Source of the DNA: Flavobacteriales bacterium
GTDB taxonomy: Bacteria; Bacteroidota; Bacteroidia; Flavobacteriales_D; Crocinitomicaceae
Length of the DNA stretch: 64,000 bases
Reading direction: 5' to 3'
Assembly (NCBI GenBank): GCA_947447525.1
Contig: CANFJL010000003.1
Coordinates: forward strand, 62,001 to 126,000
The notes below the pieces were generated by a model that saw only the letters and a program-made list of their open reading frames with translations, was not told where the DNA came from and did no database searches. Made by a program: the position numbers and the translations under genes. Shown in pieces: positions 55,658 through 64,000 of the stretch (position 1 is its first letter; each line of letters opens with the position of its first letter).

Positions 55658-56905
55658 TTAATCATGATAAATCATCAATGGGAAGGTCCCTAATAGATTA
55701 TCATTTTCAATTTTCACTAGATATTTCCCAGCGCTGAATTGATTGGTATTGATGTCAATTCCATTCGGAGACAGATATTGACTTCCACTATAGATAATTC
55801 TTCCTAAGGCATCAATTATTGAAATTCGCTCAGCTTTTTCGATTGAAAAATGTACGCTTTCATTAGCAGGGTTAGGGAAATATGATATGTTGGGCATATT
55901 ATTTTCATTTAATCCATCTGTATTCGAAATATTTACTGTGTAAGTTGATGAACAACCTAAATCTGAAGTCTCAGTTAAACTCACCGTAAAAATTCCAACA
56001 CTAGCATAGGGGTGTGTTTCGTCAAATCCTGTTGACTCAGTTCCATCTCCGAAATCCCAATAATTTGAACTTATATTTCCATTGTTAATCGAACTGGTAT
56101 TGGTAAAAACAACAGAGCTTAAGTTCTGACTCCATTCGTAAGTAAAACTTGAAATTGGGGAGGGATTAATGGTAATTGAATCCAACAAATTATAAGTACA
56201 TCCATCTACTGTTGTTAGCGTTAATGCTACTTGATAAGTACTGTCTGTTAAATAAGTAGTGCTATCTGTTGCAAAAGTTGAATTTTGATTGTTTCCAAAA
56301 TCCCAAGAGTAGGTGGCAATTTCTTTCCCGTAAATACTCGTTCCACTACTAAACACAATATTGGAATTGGAACAATGTGGAGTAGGTGAGCTTATTGATA
56401 TTCCAGCACCTTGTCCCTCAATAAATTTTGATGAGGAAACATTCCCATCAATTAATGCTGTAATACTAAAGAAATCAGTAGCTAAGATGTTAGTACAGTT
56501 TCCATTAATACTATATTTTACTTTTATTAAATTGGTATTGGTAGGAACAATAAAAGTTATAGAGGTCCCTGAAGTCGTATTGCTTAAATAAGAATTGTTT
56601 ACATTGAAATTTGAAAATGCATCCAATCCAACCAGTAATGATGTGGTAGATACATAGGTTAATTTATTCAAATCAAATTGATGCCAAAAATCAAAAGAAC
56701 TGATTTGTGTACTCGAAGATTTAATCCAAACAGGGAATTCAATATAATTAACACTTCCAACAGTCGAATAAACGGCTTGACTCAGGTCAAAAAACATGGT
56801 GTCTGTAAGATCTTTTGTTTGTCCAGTATTTGGTTTGTTGGTTTGACTGTAGCAGTTACTCACTACTAGAAATAAGATTGTGATTGTCGTAAAAATTGTT
56901 TTCAT
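55658..56905 (-). CDS. T9SS-sorted surface protein with two PKD domains
   Basis: 415 residues: a signal peptide (1-20), a cohesin-like beta domain (about 35-175, FFDLSQAVYST, FDFWHQFDLNKLTYVS), two PKD domains (YSWDFGNNQNST near 195; YWDFGDGTEST near 280) and a T9SS type A sorting domain (YFPNPANESVHFSI to the end). The cohesin-like start is of interest because the next upstream genes carry dockerin-like repeats. Likely surface exposed. Confidence 0.8.
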   Translation of the reverse strand: MKTIFTTITILFLVVSNCYSQTNKPNTGQTKDLTDTMFFDLSQAVYSTVGSVNYIEFPVWIKSSSTQISSFDFWHQFDLNKLTYVSTTSLLVGLDAFSNFNVNNSYLSNTTSGTSITFIVPTNTNLIKVKYSINGNCTNILATDFFSITALIDGNVSSSKFIEGQGAGISISSPTPHCSNSNIVFSSGTSIYGKEIATYSWDFGNNQNSTFATDSTTYLTDSTYQVALTLTTVDGCTYNLLDSITINPSPISSFTYEWSQNLSSVVFTNTSSINNGNISSNYWDFGDGTESTGFDETHPYASVGIFTVSLTETSDLGCSSTYTVNISNTDGLNENNMPNISYFPNPANESVHFSIEKAERISIIDALGRIIYSGSQYLSPNGIDINTNQFSAGKYLVKIENDNLLGTFPLMIYHD

Positions 56906-56928
56906 AGCTTAAATTTTATATAAACAAA

Positions 56929-56956
56929 GAAAGCCGTGGCCAAAGACCACGACTTT
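56929..56956 (-). terminator. Terminator after the Big_7/dockerin gene
   Basis: Minus strand: aaagtcgtgg, seven-base loop, ccacggcttt, then a T-rich tail. It lies just after the stop at 56978 and before the start of the PKD gene. Confidence 0.75.
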
Positions 56957-56977
56957 CAGAACTAAAAAAGTAAATTA

Positions 56978-59900
56978 TTATTTTTCAATAACAATTCTTT
57001 GTGTTGAACTAAAATGCTCATTAGAAACACGCATTAAATAAACCCCTGCGCTAACATTCTCCAGGTTTATAGCTTGTTTAGTATTTGCATTTACTGTACC
57101 AACTTCTTTCAATATTTTACCATTAATATCCATTATTTGAACATTTGCTGTTTCTTTCAAAACAACATTGAAAGTTCCATTTGATGGGTTAGGGAAAATA
57201 GTAAGAACATCTGTGTAATTAGCAATTGAAGTAGATTTCGCAAAAGTTACTTGAACTGGCTTACCGTTGAGTAATCCTAAAGTAGAATTGAAATCTTTCT
57301 TGTTAATGGTACCATCATTACTTTCGAAAGTTACCATAGCAACATTACTGTTTAGATCAAAATTCTCCATGTTGTTGGCAGAAAATCTGAAAGTTCTGTC
57401 ATTTGGATTTAAGAAATCCTCAGCATCTGTTCCATTATTTAACGCTTCAATAGTTTGGAAAGATAATTTATCTTCATTAAACATAAACGCTAAGTCAAGG
57501 GCATTAACAGGAGACTTTGAACTTAAAGCAACTGGTACCTTAACAGTTGAACCGTCTACGATAGCATTTTCTAAGTCTAAGATAATTTCTCCATCTTCAG
57601 ATTTTAAGATTCCATCTGCAGTATATGCTGCATAACTTCCATTAACATCACCCAATAAGATTCCTTTGAAAGTCTCTTCAGTAATTACTGGACAAGTAGA
57701 GTAGTTGGTTACTGTCGCAGCTAAAGAAGCTCCTGCCATCGGCACTTTACCTTTAGAGTATCCAACATTATCATTCGCTGGGAACGTTGCTGAAATTTGG
57801 TAAGCAGCTCCTGAAGTAACAGATGTTTGATCAACAAAGATCCAGTCTCTAGAAGGTTGACCGTTTGAAACACCTGCCGCTGAATAATTCCAAGCTTGTT
57901 GAAATTCAGGAATGCTTAAAGTAGCACGTTGCTTGATTTGAGAAATATCTCCAGCACTTACAACACCATCTAAGTTTACATCTAAGGCAAGAACTTGATA
58001 TACCGATGGAACAAAAGATGCACCATTGATTAATAAAGTTTTTCCTAAAACAGCATCCGCAGCATTAATTAAAATTTGAACAGAATTGGTATTGATGATA
58101 TTTCTGTCAATTTTTAAATTTAATCCATTGGTTAAGTTGTGTGTGAAAGAACCACTTAAATTTGGTTTAACTGGAGTACTTGGGTTGTTCACAGTTGTTC
58201 CAGTCATACCATAGATATTAGTTACCAAATAGTTGTTAGGCTGAGAATTGTCATAAATTATAGGACTGTTGTCTAACCAGAACTTTAAATTTCCAATATA
58301 GTTTTCGTTTTTAACAGAATATGCTTTTCCAGATGATGCAGATTTAGAAACTACACCTGTGATATAACTTTCTTGTAAAAAACTAATTGAAACTACTGCT
58401 GAATCTGTAGCATTAAAGTTACTTGATTTTGCAAATTCAACACAGAAGATTTTTCCAGTACCTTGAAATTCAGCTGAACTTGGTGCAGTACCATTAAAGA
58501 AAGCTGAAATATTCATACTTCCAACGTTATTCACTGGTGCATTGATTGAATAGGCTGTTTCAACATAACTAGCAGTTGTCAAATCGTTAAATACAGTAAT
58601 GTTTCCTGTAGGAATCAATTTTGTGTTGTCATAGTTCAATACTACATCATAACCCTTAACATTGTCAATTGGACTAGCAAGAGCAACGGCTAAAGGAATA
58701 CAGAATGTTGGAACATCACAATTTTGAGTATTGCTTTGGATAGCATATGGTAATGCATTTGGATCTGCAATTACTAAGCTAAGGGTAGCCGAAGTAGTAA
58801 TAGCTGAATTGTTATCCGTAGCTTTTGCAACAATTGTTTTATTTCCTGGAGTACTTGTCCAGTTTACTGTATAAGGAGAAGATAAATCAACACCAACAGA
58901 AACATTGTTTACAAAAAATTCAACTTGAGATACTGTACCATCATTATCAGCTGCTGTAGCATTGATCGTTACCACTGCTGGAGCGATATAAGCCGCTGAA
59001 CTTAAAGGAGCAGTAATAGATACTGTAGGAGGGTTGTTACCAACAACATTCATAGTTGCGTTAGTTGATACACCTGTTAAACCTAAGTTATCAGTTGCAA
59101 CTGCTTTTACCAATTGACCTGCTCCAATTGATGGAGTATAAGCCATTGAATAAGGAGACGAATTGTCAACTCCAACTGAAGTATTGTTTACGAAAAACTC
59201 AACTTGAGCAACAGTTCCGTCAACATCTGCTGCTGTTGCAGTGAAAGTTACACTTGCACCAGCAGTTGCTGAACTAGGAGCAGAAACTGAAACAGTTGGC
59301 GCTTGGTTATTGGCAACAGTAATTGCAACAGTAGATGAAGTTGTAACCGCACAATCGTTATCTTTTGCTTGAGCAGTAATGTTATGAGAACCAACTGCTG
59401 CTGTATAAGAAGCTGCATAAGGTGAAGTAGCGTCAACACCTATTGAAGTACCATCAACAAAAAACTCAACTTGAGATACTGTACCATTTGCATCTGCTGC
59501 ATTAGCAGTGATACTTACAGCTGTTCCTGTAATAATGTTAGCATTATTTGCTGGAGCTGTAATAGAAACTGTAGGAGCCGTGTTTGCTGTTAATATTAAA
59601 GATGCATGTGTCAATTCTGATCCTGTTGGATTAGATGCAACATAATTTTCAGCCAATCCAGTAGCGATATTTACCAATTGAACATTTAATTCAAAACTGA
59701 AATTTCCATTGGTTGTAAATTGACCAACAAGAACCATGTTAGAAGTTGTAGCTCCAACGATACCACCTAAAGCGGCAATTGAACCATTTGTTATAGTAAT
59801 TGAATTTCCAACAGTTTGATCTAATACGTCAAGTATAGAACCTAAACCAAGTGCATTAGGAACTACATAAGTAGCGGTAGAACTTGCAACCATTCCATCT

Positions 59901-60403
59901 TGACCACTTGTACCCATAATTGGTAAACCAAAACAACCACCAGCGTTGTTCGCTAATATATTTTGTGTATTACCTAGAGTTCCATCTGTATCTTCTGTTT
60001 TTGGCACACCTACTTTACCTGTTGCTGTTCCACCAGTTGTGAAATAAGAGTCAATCATTGCAGTATTTTTCTTAACATTCACGATTGAAATTGTACCAGG
60101 GTTAAGTGATACACCATAGTTTGGATCATTGTAGAAGTTGGTAGTGGTATTTACTTTCAAATTGTGTGCAGCATTACCGTAAATTTGAGAGAATTTATAA
60201 CCAGCAGCCATATCTACATAAACTCTATAAACAGTTGTACCTGTATTAAGAGTAGTTGATGCTGAATTTGCCAAAGCATTTGCTCCGTCAGCAGCGTTTG
60301 TTAAGTAGTATTTTTCAACTACAATACCTGTTAAACCTTGAGCGTAAGACGCCGCATTAAGGCATAACATTCCAAGGCCAAGTATTAAACTTTTTGTTTT
60401 CAT
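56978..60403 (-). CDS. Large T9SS-sorted protein with Big_7 repeats, cohesin-like and dockerin-like modules
   Basis: 1141 residues. Signal peptide (1-21). Residues 25-270 form an N-terminal beta domain. Three Big_7-type repeats (about 275-560) share the pattern PTVSITAP, then DxDGTVSQVEFFVNNxSVGVDxSSPY. Two cohesin-like regions (about 560-700 and 955-1050) flank a dockerin-like segment with a calcium-loop-like DVNLDGVVSAGDISQI (near 810) and GDVNGSY. The T9SS sorting domain (IFPNPSNGTFNV) ends it. Repeats share DNA as well as protein similarity. A cell-surface scaffold or adhesin is likely. Confidence 0.82.
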   Translation of the reverse strand: MKTKSLILGLGMLCLNAASYAQGLTGIVVEKYYLTNAADGANALANSASTTLNTGTTVYRVYVDMAAGYKFSQIYGNAAHNLKVNTTTNFYNDPNYGVSLNPGTISIVNVKKNTAMIDSYFTTGGTATGKVGVPKTEDTDGTLGNTQNILANNAGGCFGLPIMGTSGQDGMVASSTATYVVPNALGLGSILDVLDQTVGNSITITNGSIAALGGIVGATTSNMVLVGQFTTNGNFSFELNVQLVNIATGLAENYVASNPTGSELTHASLILTANTAPTVSITAPANNANIITGTAVSITANAADANGTVSQVEFFVDGTSIGVDATSPYAASYTAAVGSHNITAQAKDNDCAVTTSSTVAITVANNQAPTVSVSAPSSATAGASVTFTATAADVDGTVAQVEFFVNNTSVGVDNSSPYSMAYTPSIGAGQLVKAVATDNLGLTGVSTNATMNVVGNNPPTVSITAPLSSAAYIAPAVVTINATAADNDGTVSQVEFFVNNVSVGVDLSSPYTVNWTSTPGNKTIVAKATDNNSAITTSATLSLVIADPNALPYAIQSNTQNCDVPTFCIPLAVALASPIDNVKGYDVVLNYDNTKLIPTGNITVFNDLTTASYVETAYSINAPVNNVGSMNISAFFNGTAPSSAEFQGTGKIFCVEFAKSSNFNATDSAVVSISFLQESYITGVVSKSASSGKAYSVKNENYIGNLKFWLDNSPIIYDNSQPNNYLVTNIYGMTGTTVNNPSTPVKPNLSGSFTHNLTNGLNLKIDRNIINTNSVQILINAADAVLGKTLLINGASFVPSVYQVLALDVNLDGVVSAGDISQIKQRATLSIPEFQQAWNYSAAGVSNGQPSRDWIFVDQTSVTSGAAYQISATFPANDNVGYSKGKVPMAGASLAATVTNYSTCPVITEETFKGILLGDVNGSYAAYTADGILKSEDGEIILDLENAIVDGSTVKVPVALSSKSPVNALDLAFMFNEDKLSFQTIEALNNGTDAEDFLNPNDRTFRFSANNMENFDLNSNVAMVTFESNDGTINKKDFNSTLGLLNGKPVQVTFAKSTSIANYTDVLTIFPNPSNGTFNVVLKETANVQIMDINGKILKEVGTVNANTKQAINLENVSAGVYLMRVSNEHFSSTQRIVIEK
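58741..59570 (-). repeat. Three tandem Big_7-type coding repeats
   Basis: Three units of roughly 270 bases share blocks such as 'actgtaccatttgcatctgctgc' and 'aaaaaactcaacttga' type stretches. The DNA similarity suggests recent internal duplication. Confidence 0.65.
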
Positions 60404-60428
60404 AACTTTTGTGTTTTTTTTTAAATGA

Positions 60429-60454
60429 ATCCATGCATGCGAACATGCATGGAT
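60429..60454 (-). terminator. Rho-independent terminator after the beta-helix-like gene
   Basis: Arms atccatgcatg/catgcatggat with a four-base loop and, on the minus strand, A-rich before and T-rich (ttttttt) sequence nearby. It lies 12 bases after the stop at 60466. Confidence 0.8.
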
Positions 60455-60465
60455 ATTAGATTTTT

Positions 60466-62457
60466 TTAGTTACAAGATGTTCCGAATGCAGGAGCGAAGA
60501 TCAAGAAGTCATTCACATCTGTTATTCCATCATAATTTAAATCTGTAGGACAAGCTGCAACACCTAATGTTGCACCCATAACTTGAGAGTATGTCCAGTC
60601 ACTTAACCAGTTTTCACCAGCAACTGAAGAAAATGCTCCTCTGTAATTAGCTGGATCAAAGAATCCATCAACTGGTACTGTAGGACAACCAACAACAGAT
60701 AATGCTGTAGTTGGGATCACATCATTTTTAGTAGTAACAGTATTAGAAGTCATTGGACTTGACATAACAAATGCATAAGAAAATCCTGGAACTGATGTTG
60801 TAGCTACATTCTTGTCAGTTGTAAAAAACTGTAATGAATCTGCTGCTGTATTTAGAGTTGAAGTTGTTCCATTTAAAGTAGAAGCATCTTTTACAAAAGA
60901 ATTGGTAACACCAACAAATGTATTACACTTGATTTTAGTAGTTTGAGAACCATTTCCTACCGTCGCTGAAACCGCTCCTGTAACACTAGTCCAGTTTTGC
61001 CATGTATCTCCAGTTGGTCTTGTAGAAGCATTATAAGTTGTTTGTAAATTCAAACCATTCTTGAAATTAGCAAAAATTGAATTGTATATTTCACCTTCTG
61101 AAGCTTCTTTCATGTTTATTCCTGCTAAACCTTTGTTATCAGAAGACCCAACGCTTTTTCCATTCCCCATAATAGTAGCATTATAAATAATAGGATGAGA
61201 TTTAGGACCATTGTTAGATGTGTTATCATCTGCGTCACATTCGAAACCTGAATCTGAATCAGGGCTAATTCCATTATTTCCAATAAAAGTTACACTAACA
61301 CCTGAGTTAGTAGTATAGCCTGTACCACCATTTGTTATTGTAATTGCAGTAACTGTTCCTGAACCATTAATGGTTGCAGTTGCAGTAGCTCCTGATCCAG
61401 CTCCTCCAGAAATAAATACTGTTGGCGCAGTAGTATAACCTGATCCACCTGCTCCAATTGCAATTGCAGTTATTGCTCCACTCGCTACAGTGATTGTACC
61501 AGCAGATGCAGATGCATTACTTGAAGACCAAGGTGCTTTCATTCCAAAAAGAAATTGAGCTTTACCTGACCAACCTAAATCATAATCAAACATATCATCA
61601 TTACCAAATAGGGTAGTGCAATATTTTAAATTTACAGTTCCACCAAAAAGTTCGATATTATCATCACCACAAGAAACGATTTCGATATGCTCTAAAGTAG
61701 TACCACGACCAACAGATCCTAATGTTAAACCATTAATTTCTGAACCTACAGAAAGAATAGCTCCACCATGACGAATAGAAACATATTTCATGACACCTGA
61801 ATTGTCGTTATCATCAAATACACCACCTGCAGTTGTGTTAACTCCGAATTGATCTTGCGTGTTAGAAGTAGCAAAACCTTCAACAACTCCAAGTCCGTTT
61901 GCTACACACAATTTACCATTACCTAATCCAGCAACGAAAGGACCATTGTTTGATAGCATTAGGTTATTTGTTGCTTTACCTAATAAAACAACTCCACCCC
62001 ATTTTCCAGAATTCTTAACTAAATAAGTTCCATCTAATGGATCAGCTTCAGCGGTAAATACTATAGGACAAGATTCAGTTCCTGGTGCCATAATTTTACC
62101 ACCTTTTTCAATTACCAATGCTGTAGCGTATGATGGTCCTTGAGCTGAATTATCTCTTCCTTTAATCACTGATCCTGGAGCAATTGTAAGTGTTTGTCCA
62201 GAAGGAATGTAAATTTTAACATCCAAAATATAAGTATTTTGACATGATAAAGTTGCACCAGTTGTTAACTCACCACCTTGAGTACCTGAAATTGCAGTAT
62301 ATCCACTTAGTGATGACATTAAAACCGTTGGTCTTGACGCTACTGACGGACATCCGCAAGAAGCACCTGGGTTAGACTGCGCCAAAATTGGACTGGCCGC
62401 AATCAGCGACAAAGAAGCTGTCGCAAAAAGTTTTGATAAGTTAATCATTTTTTTCAT
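60466..62457 (-). CDS. Exported beta-helix-like protein with glycine-rich insert and dockerin-like C-terminus
   Basis: 663 residues with a signal peptide (1-26). The body has features of a right-handed beta-helix family in Bacteroidota (LTIAPGSVIKGRDN, WGGVVLLGKA, LEHIEIVSCGDDNIELFGGTVN). Residues about 320-390 form a glycine-rich insert of two units with GxGGSGYTTAPTV / NGGTGYTTNSGV. The end (CPTDLNYDGITDVNDFLIF) is a dockerin-like calcium loop and the last residues are Gly-Thr-Ser-Cys-Asn; no standard T9SS sorting domain is visible. Likely secreted; substrate unknown. Confidence 0.78.
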   Translation of the reverse strand: MKKMINLSKLFATASLSLIAASPILAQSNPGASCGCPSVASRPTVLMSSLSGYTAISGTQGGELTTGATLSCQNTYILDVKIYIPSGQTLTIAPGSVIKGRDNSAQGPSYATALVIEKGGKIMAPGTESCPIVFTAEADPLDGTYLVKNSGKWGGVVLLGKATNNLMLSNNGPFVAGLGNGKLCVANGLGVVEGFATSNTQDQFGVNTTAGGVFDDNDNSGVMKYVSIRHGGAILSVGSEINGLTLGSVGRGTTLEHIEIVSCGDDNIELFGGTVNLKYCTTLFGNDDMFDYDLGWSGKAQFLFGMKAPWSSSNASASAGTITVASGAITAIAIGAGGSGYTTAPTVFISGGAGSGATATATINGSGTVTAITITNGGTGYTTNSGVSVTFIGNNGISPDSDSGFECDADDNTSNNGPKSHPIIYNATIMGNGKSVGSSDNKGLAGINMKEASEGEIYNSIFANFKNGLNLQTTYNASTRPTGDTWQNWTSVTGAVSATVGNGSQTTKIKCNTFVGVTNSFVKDASTLNGTTSTLNTAADSLQFFTTDKNVATTSVPGFSYAFVMSSPMTSNTVTTKNDVIPTTALSVVGCPTVPVDGFFDPANYRGAFSSVAGENWLSDWTYSQVMGATLGVAACPTDLNYDGITDVNDFLIFAPAFGTSCN

Positions 62458-62761
62458 TTCTTCTCTTTTTTTAAGTTTATAATATTAGTATACGATGCAA
62501 ATATCGTTTGAGATTTTTGCTTTTATTTTAAGCCTTCATTACTATTTATTCAAATAATTATTTAGAATTTAATAAGTAAATATTACCATAAGATTAAGTT
62601 GTTTCAAGTTAAATTCTTTAAACTAAGACGGGGCTTACTTGATGATTTTTTAGGGAGAAATAAATTAAGAAAAAGAGAATAATCTAATATTAAATTCTGT
62701 AATTGATTCTTGTTTTGTTAACAACATCCTGGTTTTTTTTGTAAATAATAACATTCTATTT

Positions 62762-63004
62762 TTAGACCTTGCAATAGGAGGTTTTTCAAACCCATTGAAT
62801 TTGGTATGTGCTAAGATTATCTGAAAGATCAATCGTCAGCATCCAAATTTGGGGGGGATTAAAAATACTTCGAACCTATTCAGGAATGAGAAGAATTGAG
62901 GTGCGTCGAAGTAAAGCGCATCTCGACAGTGCTCGATGACCTTTATAATCATTTGAATTGCTCTTGTAATTAGTTTTGCTAAGTCAGCTCCTTTTTTTGT
63001 TACT
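62762..63004 (+). repeat. Duplicated non-coding block, copy A
   Basis: Begins 'ttagaccttgcaataggagg' and ends 'ctccttttttt...gttac'. Most positions match copy B, with scattered substitutions and small indels. Confidence 0.85.
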
Positions 63005-63233
63005 TTTTTTTGAGCTAAAAAAAAGTAAAGAAACTTATCTCTCTACTTTTTTTCCGCAAAAAAGTAGCAAAAAGCTCGGTGCCGGTTTTTGTAATCGGCG
63101 TTCCACTTTTGAAAATCGACCATCTCAGCGAGCTTGCAGCTTCTTCATGGTGCCCGACTTTCAATGCGCTATTCTTGATTAAAAAAAATGCACCAACTAA
63201 AAAGAAAAAGTTTTGTAATTAGTAACCTACTAG

Positions 63234-63477
63234 TTTAGACCTTGCAATAGGAGGTTTTTCAAACCCATTGAATTTGGTATATGCTAAGATTATCTGAAAG
63301 ATCAATCGCCAGCATCCAAATTTGGTGGGGATTAAAAATACTTCGAACCTACTTAGGAATGAGAAGATTGAGGTTGCATCGAAGTAAAGCGCATCTCGAC
63401 AGTTCTCGATGACCTTTATAATCATTTGAATTGCTCTTGTAATTAGTTTTGCTAAGTCTGCTCCTTTTTTTGTTACC
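63234..63477 (+). repeat. Duplicated non-coding block, copy B
   Basis: Same orientation as copy A. The open frame that crosses it on the minus strand (63219-63581) runs through repeat sequence and is not considered a gene. Confidence 0.85.
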
Positions 63478-63588
63478 GACGCCTCGGTATTTTTTTTGAG
63501 CACATCTCGACTTACTTTGGCAAGCTCAGCACAAGCCGCTCGATGAGCTTTTAAAGTGGATTGAGCGTAGTCGAAAGACACTATTGAA

Positions 63589-64000
63589 TCAAAACGATCG
63601 AAACAATCCTAAATTAATTCCTGCTGTAAACAGTTGTTTTTTAAGAGGCCCATTGGAAATGGAAAAGAGTGCTTGCGTATAATTAACTTCACTTACCAAG
63701 GTCCATTTTTGATCTAAACTAAACGACATACCCAATCCTAAAATACCATTCACTTGAAGCTTAGTTAAGTCAGAACTTAAAGGCATTTTAACTTCTTTGG
63801 TACTGTTTTCAAGTGTGTAAAACGCTTGACTTTTTATTAAATATCCAGCACTTGTCCCCAAAGAAACATAAGGTTTGTTTTTCTTTTGCCCCAACTTATA
63901 TAATACTTGAATGGGAACTTCTATTAGTGCGTAATTCTCTTGATAATGATCAAATCCAGCTAAAGAACCACTTTTATATTGGTATCCTTTTTTGGCATAA
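63589..64000 (-). CDS. C-terminal part of an outer-membrane barrel protein (5' end outside window)
   Basis: The frame stays open beyond the TTG at 63894 to the window edge (…KKGYQYKSGS, AGFDHYQENYALIEVPIQVLY), so at least 137 residues are encoded and the start lies outside. The visible part has repeated strands (VSLGTSAGYLI, GILGLGMSFSL, WTLVSEVNYTQAL) of a PorT/OMP_b-brl barrel. It resembles the C-terminus of the protein at 43765-44994 and may be the same kind of sigma-linked membrane protein. Confidence 0.65.
   Translation of the reverse strand, partial: YAKKGYQYKSGSLAGFDHYQENYALIEVPIQVLYKLGQKKNKPYVSLGTSAGYLIKSQAFYTLENSTKEVKMPLSSDLTKLQVNGILGLGMSFSLDQKWTLVSEVNYTQALFSISNGPLKKQLFTAGINLGLFRSF

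Larger units (their letters stand above)
62458..63588. other. Intergenic region with duplicated non-coding block
   Basis: About 1.1 kb with no convincing gene. A -7-like GATATTTG (minus strand, 62497-62505 region) may serve the beta-helix gene. Two copies of a block of about 240 bases lie at 62762-63004 and 63234-63477, separated by a stretch of poly-A/T-rich inverted sequence ('actttttttt...aaaaaaaagt', 63000-63075). Confidence 0.55.

Noticed and set aside
62976..63182. 68-codon plus-strand frame
   Set aside because: Poly-Leu/Phe and Lys composition arises from the poly-T/A hairpin region; no start context or homology.
63219..63581. 120-codon minus-strand frame
   Set aside because: It runs through the duplicated non-coding block whose other copy (62762-63004) does not keep the frame.

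Overview
The window reads as AT-rich chromosomal DNA of a Bacteroidota, most likely a Flavobacteriia member near Fluviicola/Crocinitomicaceae (taxonomy is inference). Evidence: several secreted proteins with type IX secretion (T9SS) C-terminal sorting domains, TAnnTTTG-type promoters, giant YD-repeat proteins, and an ECF sigma factor coupled to a membrane-anchored outer-membrane-barrel protein. No rRNA, tRNA, CRISPR array or riboswitch was recognised.

Positions 1-29358 hold a giant Rhs/YD-repeat polymorphic toxin locus. A tightly packed plus-strand operon starts outside the window (beta-barrel protein, two small exported proteins, a 1898-aa and a 321-aa protein that look like one Rhs shell split in two, a 244-aa exported protein). 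It ends in a 3791-aa YD-repeat protein whose shell is interrupted by a roughly 930-residue Ycf48/BNR-like propeller region and whose C-terminal tip is a JAB-like (HSHP) putative toxin, followed by a lipoprotein that is the likely immunity factor. Behind it lies an array of orphan tip/immunity cassettes: a degenerate tip plus orphan immunity gene, a SleB-like tip, an unknown tip, an empty leader copy, a tyrosine recombinase, and an oppositely oriented zincin-like tip with immunity gene. Three cassettes carry the same leader DNA (a short start peptide and, in two, an upstream remnant of an HU gene), and all share the Rhs-core DNA with the main gene, so tip exchange by homologous recombination is plausible.

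Positions 29.6-36.5 kb look like a defence island bracketed by two copies of a GIY-YIG-like gene end: a 47-aa/GIY-YIG-like pair, a metallo-beta-lactamase-fold gene interrupted by an in-frame stop, a DUF3644/HEPN-like gene start-stop coupled to it, an AbiE-type toxin-antitoxin pair and an unknown membrane protein. A second AbiE pair (38.0-39.7 kb) sits between long direct repeats and has a perfect inverted-repeat operator candidate on its promoter.

Positions 40.0-64.0 kb are more ordinary: ABC exporter, sigma factor/membrane barrel/T9SS cargo operon, MoxR-like ATPase plus VWA protein, DEAD-box helicase, DUF4886-like SGNH esterase with T9SS signal, DUF2891 protein, polytopic membrane protein, L,D-transpeptidase lipoprotein, two large T9SS surface proteins with PKD, Big_7 and dockerin-like modules, a beta-helix-like exported protein, a duplicated non-coding block and the end of another barrel protein.
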